A stretch of DNA of 64,000 bases from Macrolepiota albuminosa (lineage: Eukaryota; Basidiomycota; Agaricomycetes; Agaricales; Agaricaceae): contig JAMWFC010000101.1 of NCBI GenBank assembly GCA_027475525.1, positions 505,101 to 569,100 on the forward strand, written 5' to 3'. The notes below the pieces were generated by a model. That model saw nothing but the letters and a program-made list of their open reading frames with translations, was not told where the DNA came from and did not search any database. How positions within the stretch are numbered: the stretch's first letter is position 1; the number at the start of each line of letters is the position of its first letter. Below, in pieces: positions 61,680 to 64,000 of this stretch. The translations under genes were made by a program, and so were the position numbers.

Positions 61680-62374
61680 GTTGCTGAGTTTGTTGACAGA
61701 ACTTTATCAGCTTCTCGAGCTTCTTGCACAGCCACATCATGCAAATTTCAAACAGGGAATCAATAAGTAATCCCATACCTGCAGTCTCCACTGACAGCGG
61801 ATGAAATGCCCACGACCTCCGGGGAGACCCAGCAGACACCCAGGACGCATTAGCGTCCAATGCGGGTCAGGCAAGACCCAAGGCTCAAGACCGAGGTCAG
61901 AGCACCGACCTGACCGGGAATGAAAGCGAGGCCTGGAGAGCTGAAAGCTCACAGCAGAACAGCCCACAACGCCTCCAGGACAAGATGCCAGGGGAATTAA
62001 CGCCCCCAGTTATGCAGCTGCCAGGAGGACTGTGACGGTCTAGCCGATTGGCTTCCAAAGGACCCCCTGAGGATGGCCGACAGTCAACAGGCGCCTATGG
62101 CGCCCCAGGAGACGCCGAGTCGTCAGTACGGACTGGGAGAGCCCTCTCTCTGAGCCGGAGTAGTGGGACCAGGCGGTCCACCGCGGGCTCAATGCCTTTT
62201 AAAATAGCGGAAGCCCGCATAGAGGAGGTACTGGAGGAGGCTGCAAGGCCTGAAGTATCCCGCACAGAAAACCAATTCCCACGCACACCAGCAGTGGAGG
62301 AAGCTCCGGAGGCTGTAGAGCTTCCAGAGGAGGTGATGGAGTCGTTAAGTGACAATGATGCCGGAGCAGAGGAG

Positions 62375-62527
62375 CAGCGGCTGAAAACCGCATACACCGT
62401 GCGCTTGCGGGTGTTCTGGGACTTGCACCCAGAGGTGATGAAATACACCACCAGCGGCTGAAAACCGCATACACCGTGCGCTTGCGGGTGTTCTGGGACT
62501 TGCACCCAGAGGTGATGAAATACACCA
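62375..62527. repeat. 77-base-period tandem duplication in gag
   Basis: 76 identical bases, starts 62375 and 62452. Confidence 0.95.
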
Positions 62528-63775
62528 TCCAAGCGCGACTCGAGCGCTACGCGTCAGCCCATATAGTAGCACTTAGGCGACAAGGGCACGAAGTGCCCAA
62601 TGTATTCAGTACAAAATATACTGATTTGATGGTGAGAGTGCTCATGATGGAGCTGCAAATGTATGTGCAGCGGAAGGCCACACGGCAATCGGGGGCCTTG
62701 ACCCCCTGGAGCCACACGTCCAAGGAATGCTCGGCACGATGCAATCAAGACGTCGGAATTGAGCTAGTGGAGGCGCTAGCACGGGCGCAAGAAGTGCCCG
62801 AAGTAAGACTGGTGAGTACTTTTTATACTCCAGCAGGACAAGGGTGGCATGAGGAGCCCCCACACATGCGTAACCACGACCGTAGGACAGATATGTCAGG
62901 TCCAGATGGGCACGATAGTACCGTGCTCAAGGTGGAGAGCGAGACATCTGTGATGCCGCATGTGCCCATGGCCGAAACATTGAGCGACAGAGTCGCCTAT
63001 CAATGTATGCATAACGGCGACCTCAGGACTAAGAGACAGTCCCTTATTGACGATCAGGGCATTGTATTCAAGGGCACTAAGCCCATTGACAAGATGCGTC
63101 GTCAATTCGTCACGCAGGGTCAGGAGAATCAAGCTTCTCCAGTTCCAGGGCAGCGCAACGATCATGATCGAGGAAACTTCCTCGATCGAGATAGCGCCAC
63201 AAGACGTGATGTCCCTGGTAATGGCCGGGATGACGGCCCTAGGTCGACTCCTCGAGACGAGGGCAATTATGCCCACAGTTGAGGAGGCTCGGGATGTCCT
63301 CCACAGAATGGACGAGAGAAGTCACTTCGCCATGCCGCTGATTTGGCGACTAGATCCCCAGGTCAGCGGGAGGCCATTCAAATGCATCGAGTAGTCGATG
63401 ATGCCCTGGGTGTAACCTTACGGTTACCAGATGGAGTGAAGCTGCGTAAAGCAGACAGTAGGCACATTTGTGCCTATACAGGCGCGTCCAAGTTCAGCAA
63501 CCTGGAAGATTGGGCGATGGATGTATGCACCCATCTTGCCATGTGCTTATATGGAGGCGACCATATGGAACAAGAACAAATCTTCATTCTCCCTGAGTTC
63601 TTGGCCGGAGAGGCCATGGGATGGTTTCAACGGGCAGTACTGCACGTCAACCGTGTCCAATATGACTGGACGTTTAAAGGAGTCCTTACAGGACTGTACA
63701 ATTAATTCGTACACCCCTCAACGCTCCAGGATGCAAGGCGGGACTTCTAGTCCGCCAAGTACACCGAGAAGTTGG

Positions 63776-63929
63776 AAGTGCAAGGGTTCTATGATACCCT
63801 TAATGACCATGCCCAGAACATGGCAGTATACCCGGACGGGTATACAATGCTCAAGTGCAAGGGTTCTATGATACCCTTAATGACCATGCCCAGAACATGG
63901 CAGTATACCCGGACGGGTATACAATGCTC
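63776..63929. repeat. Exact 77-base tandem duplication in gag
   Basis: 63776-63852 equals 63853-63929. Confidence 0.95.
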
Positions 63930-64000
63930 GAAACATTCCTGGATGGCATTCCAGCGGACATGCGCCGCTATTTGATACGTGAGGACGGATTGTCCCCAGA

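Larger units (their letters stand above)
62048..64000 (+). pseudogene. gag: gag of a second Ty3/gypsy element, cut by window end
   Basis: After an acidic N-terminal part (IEEVLEEAARPEVSRTENQ) the capsid region reads GASKFSNLEDWAMDVCTHLA, AGEAMGWFQRAVLHVN and WTFKGVLTGLYN, and later FLDGIPADMRRYLI, which is Ty3-type gag. Exact 77-base-period duplications at 62375 and 63776 shift the frame; deleting one copy at 62375 rejoins it. TGA at 63280-63282 and TAA at 63703-63705 remain as apparent lesions. The start codon is uncertain (62192 is possible). Confidence 0.75.

Overview
The window looks like a transposon graveyard from an Agaricomycete (mushroom-forming basidiomycete) nuclear genome. The coding pieces carry short introns of about 45-60 bases. 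The mobile elements are the usual set for this group: Ty3/gypsy chromovirus, CACTA with a tnp2 transposase, KDZ, hAT and Tc1/mariner. I see no intact housekeeping gene and no rRNA or functional tRNA. The species cannot be told from the sequence.

Layout. 1-1954: an LTR-bounded element with no coding capacity. 2086-2604: a solo LTR with a perfect 5-base target duplication. 3330-5940: short repeats, a double hairpin and a 60-base satellite of about 36 near-perfect copies. 6303-37884: the dominant feature, one CACTA-type DNA transposon of 31.6 kb. It starts CACTG, ends CAGTG, is flanked by a 3-base AAG duplication and has inverted terminal repeats of about 2.1 kb. Each terminal repeat contains a captured, intron-containing fragment of a Cdc48/p97-type AAA ATPase gene. 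Between the repeats lie a transmembrane protein fragment, a long coiled-coil gene, a RING-finger gene, a hypothetical gene, a WD40 fragment and a tnp2 transposase broken by three in-frame stops.

A GC-rich Ty3/gypsy chromovirus (24334-36170, minus orientation, target duplication GGCGC/GGCAC) has landed inside the right terminal repeat. It has gag, two successive aspartic protease domains, RT, RNase H, integrase and a chromodomain, plus an intron-containing gene on the opposite strand between pol and the 3' LTR. The base just inside its 5' LTR can pair for 12 bases with a site in the LTR 28 bases after a TATA-like box, which fits Tf1/sushi-type self-priming. A solo LTR of a related element sits in its gag with a perfect CCCTC duplication.

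37885-64000 holds a hAT transposase remnant, more solo LTRs, a Tc1 element split by a solo LTR, seven tRNA-like (SINE-like) units, a mariner-like element with TA target duplication, a Cys-motif/coiled-coil gene, a divergent pair made of a KDZ transposase pseudogene and a hypothetical gene, and the start of a second gypsy element cut by the window end.

A warning about the assembly: at least 14 tandem duplications scattered over the window have a period of exactly 77 bases, most of them exact. Collapsing them restores reading frames in several genes. They look like k-mer overlap artefacts, not biology.
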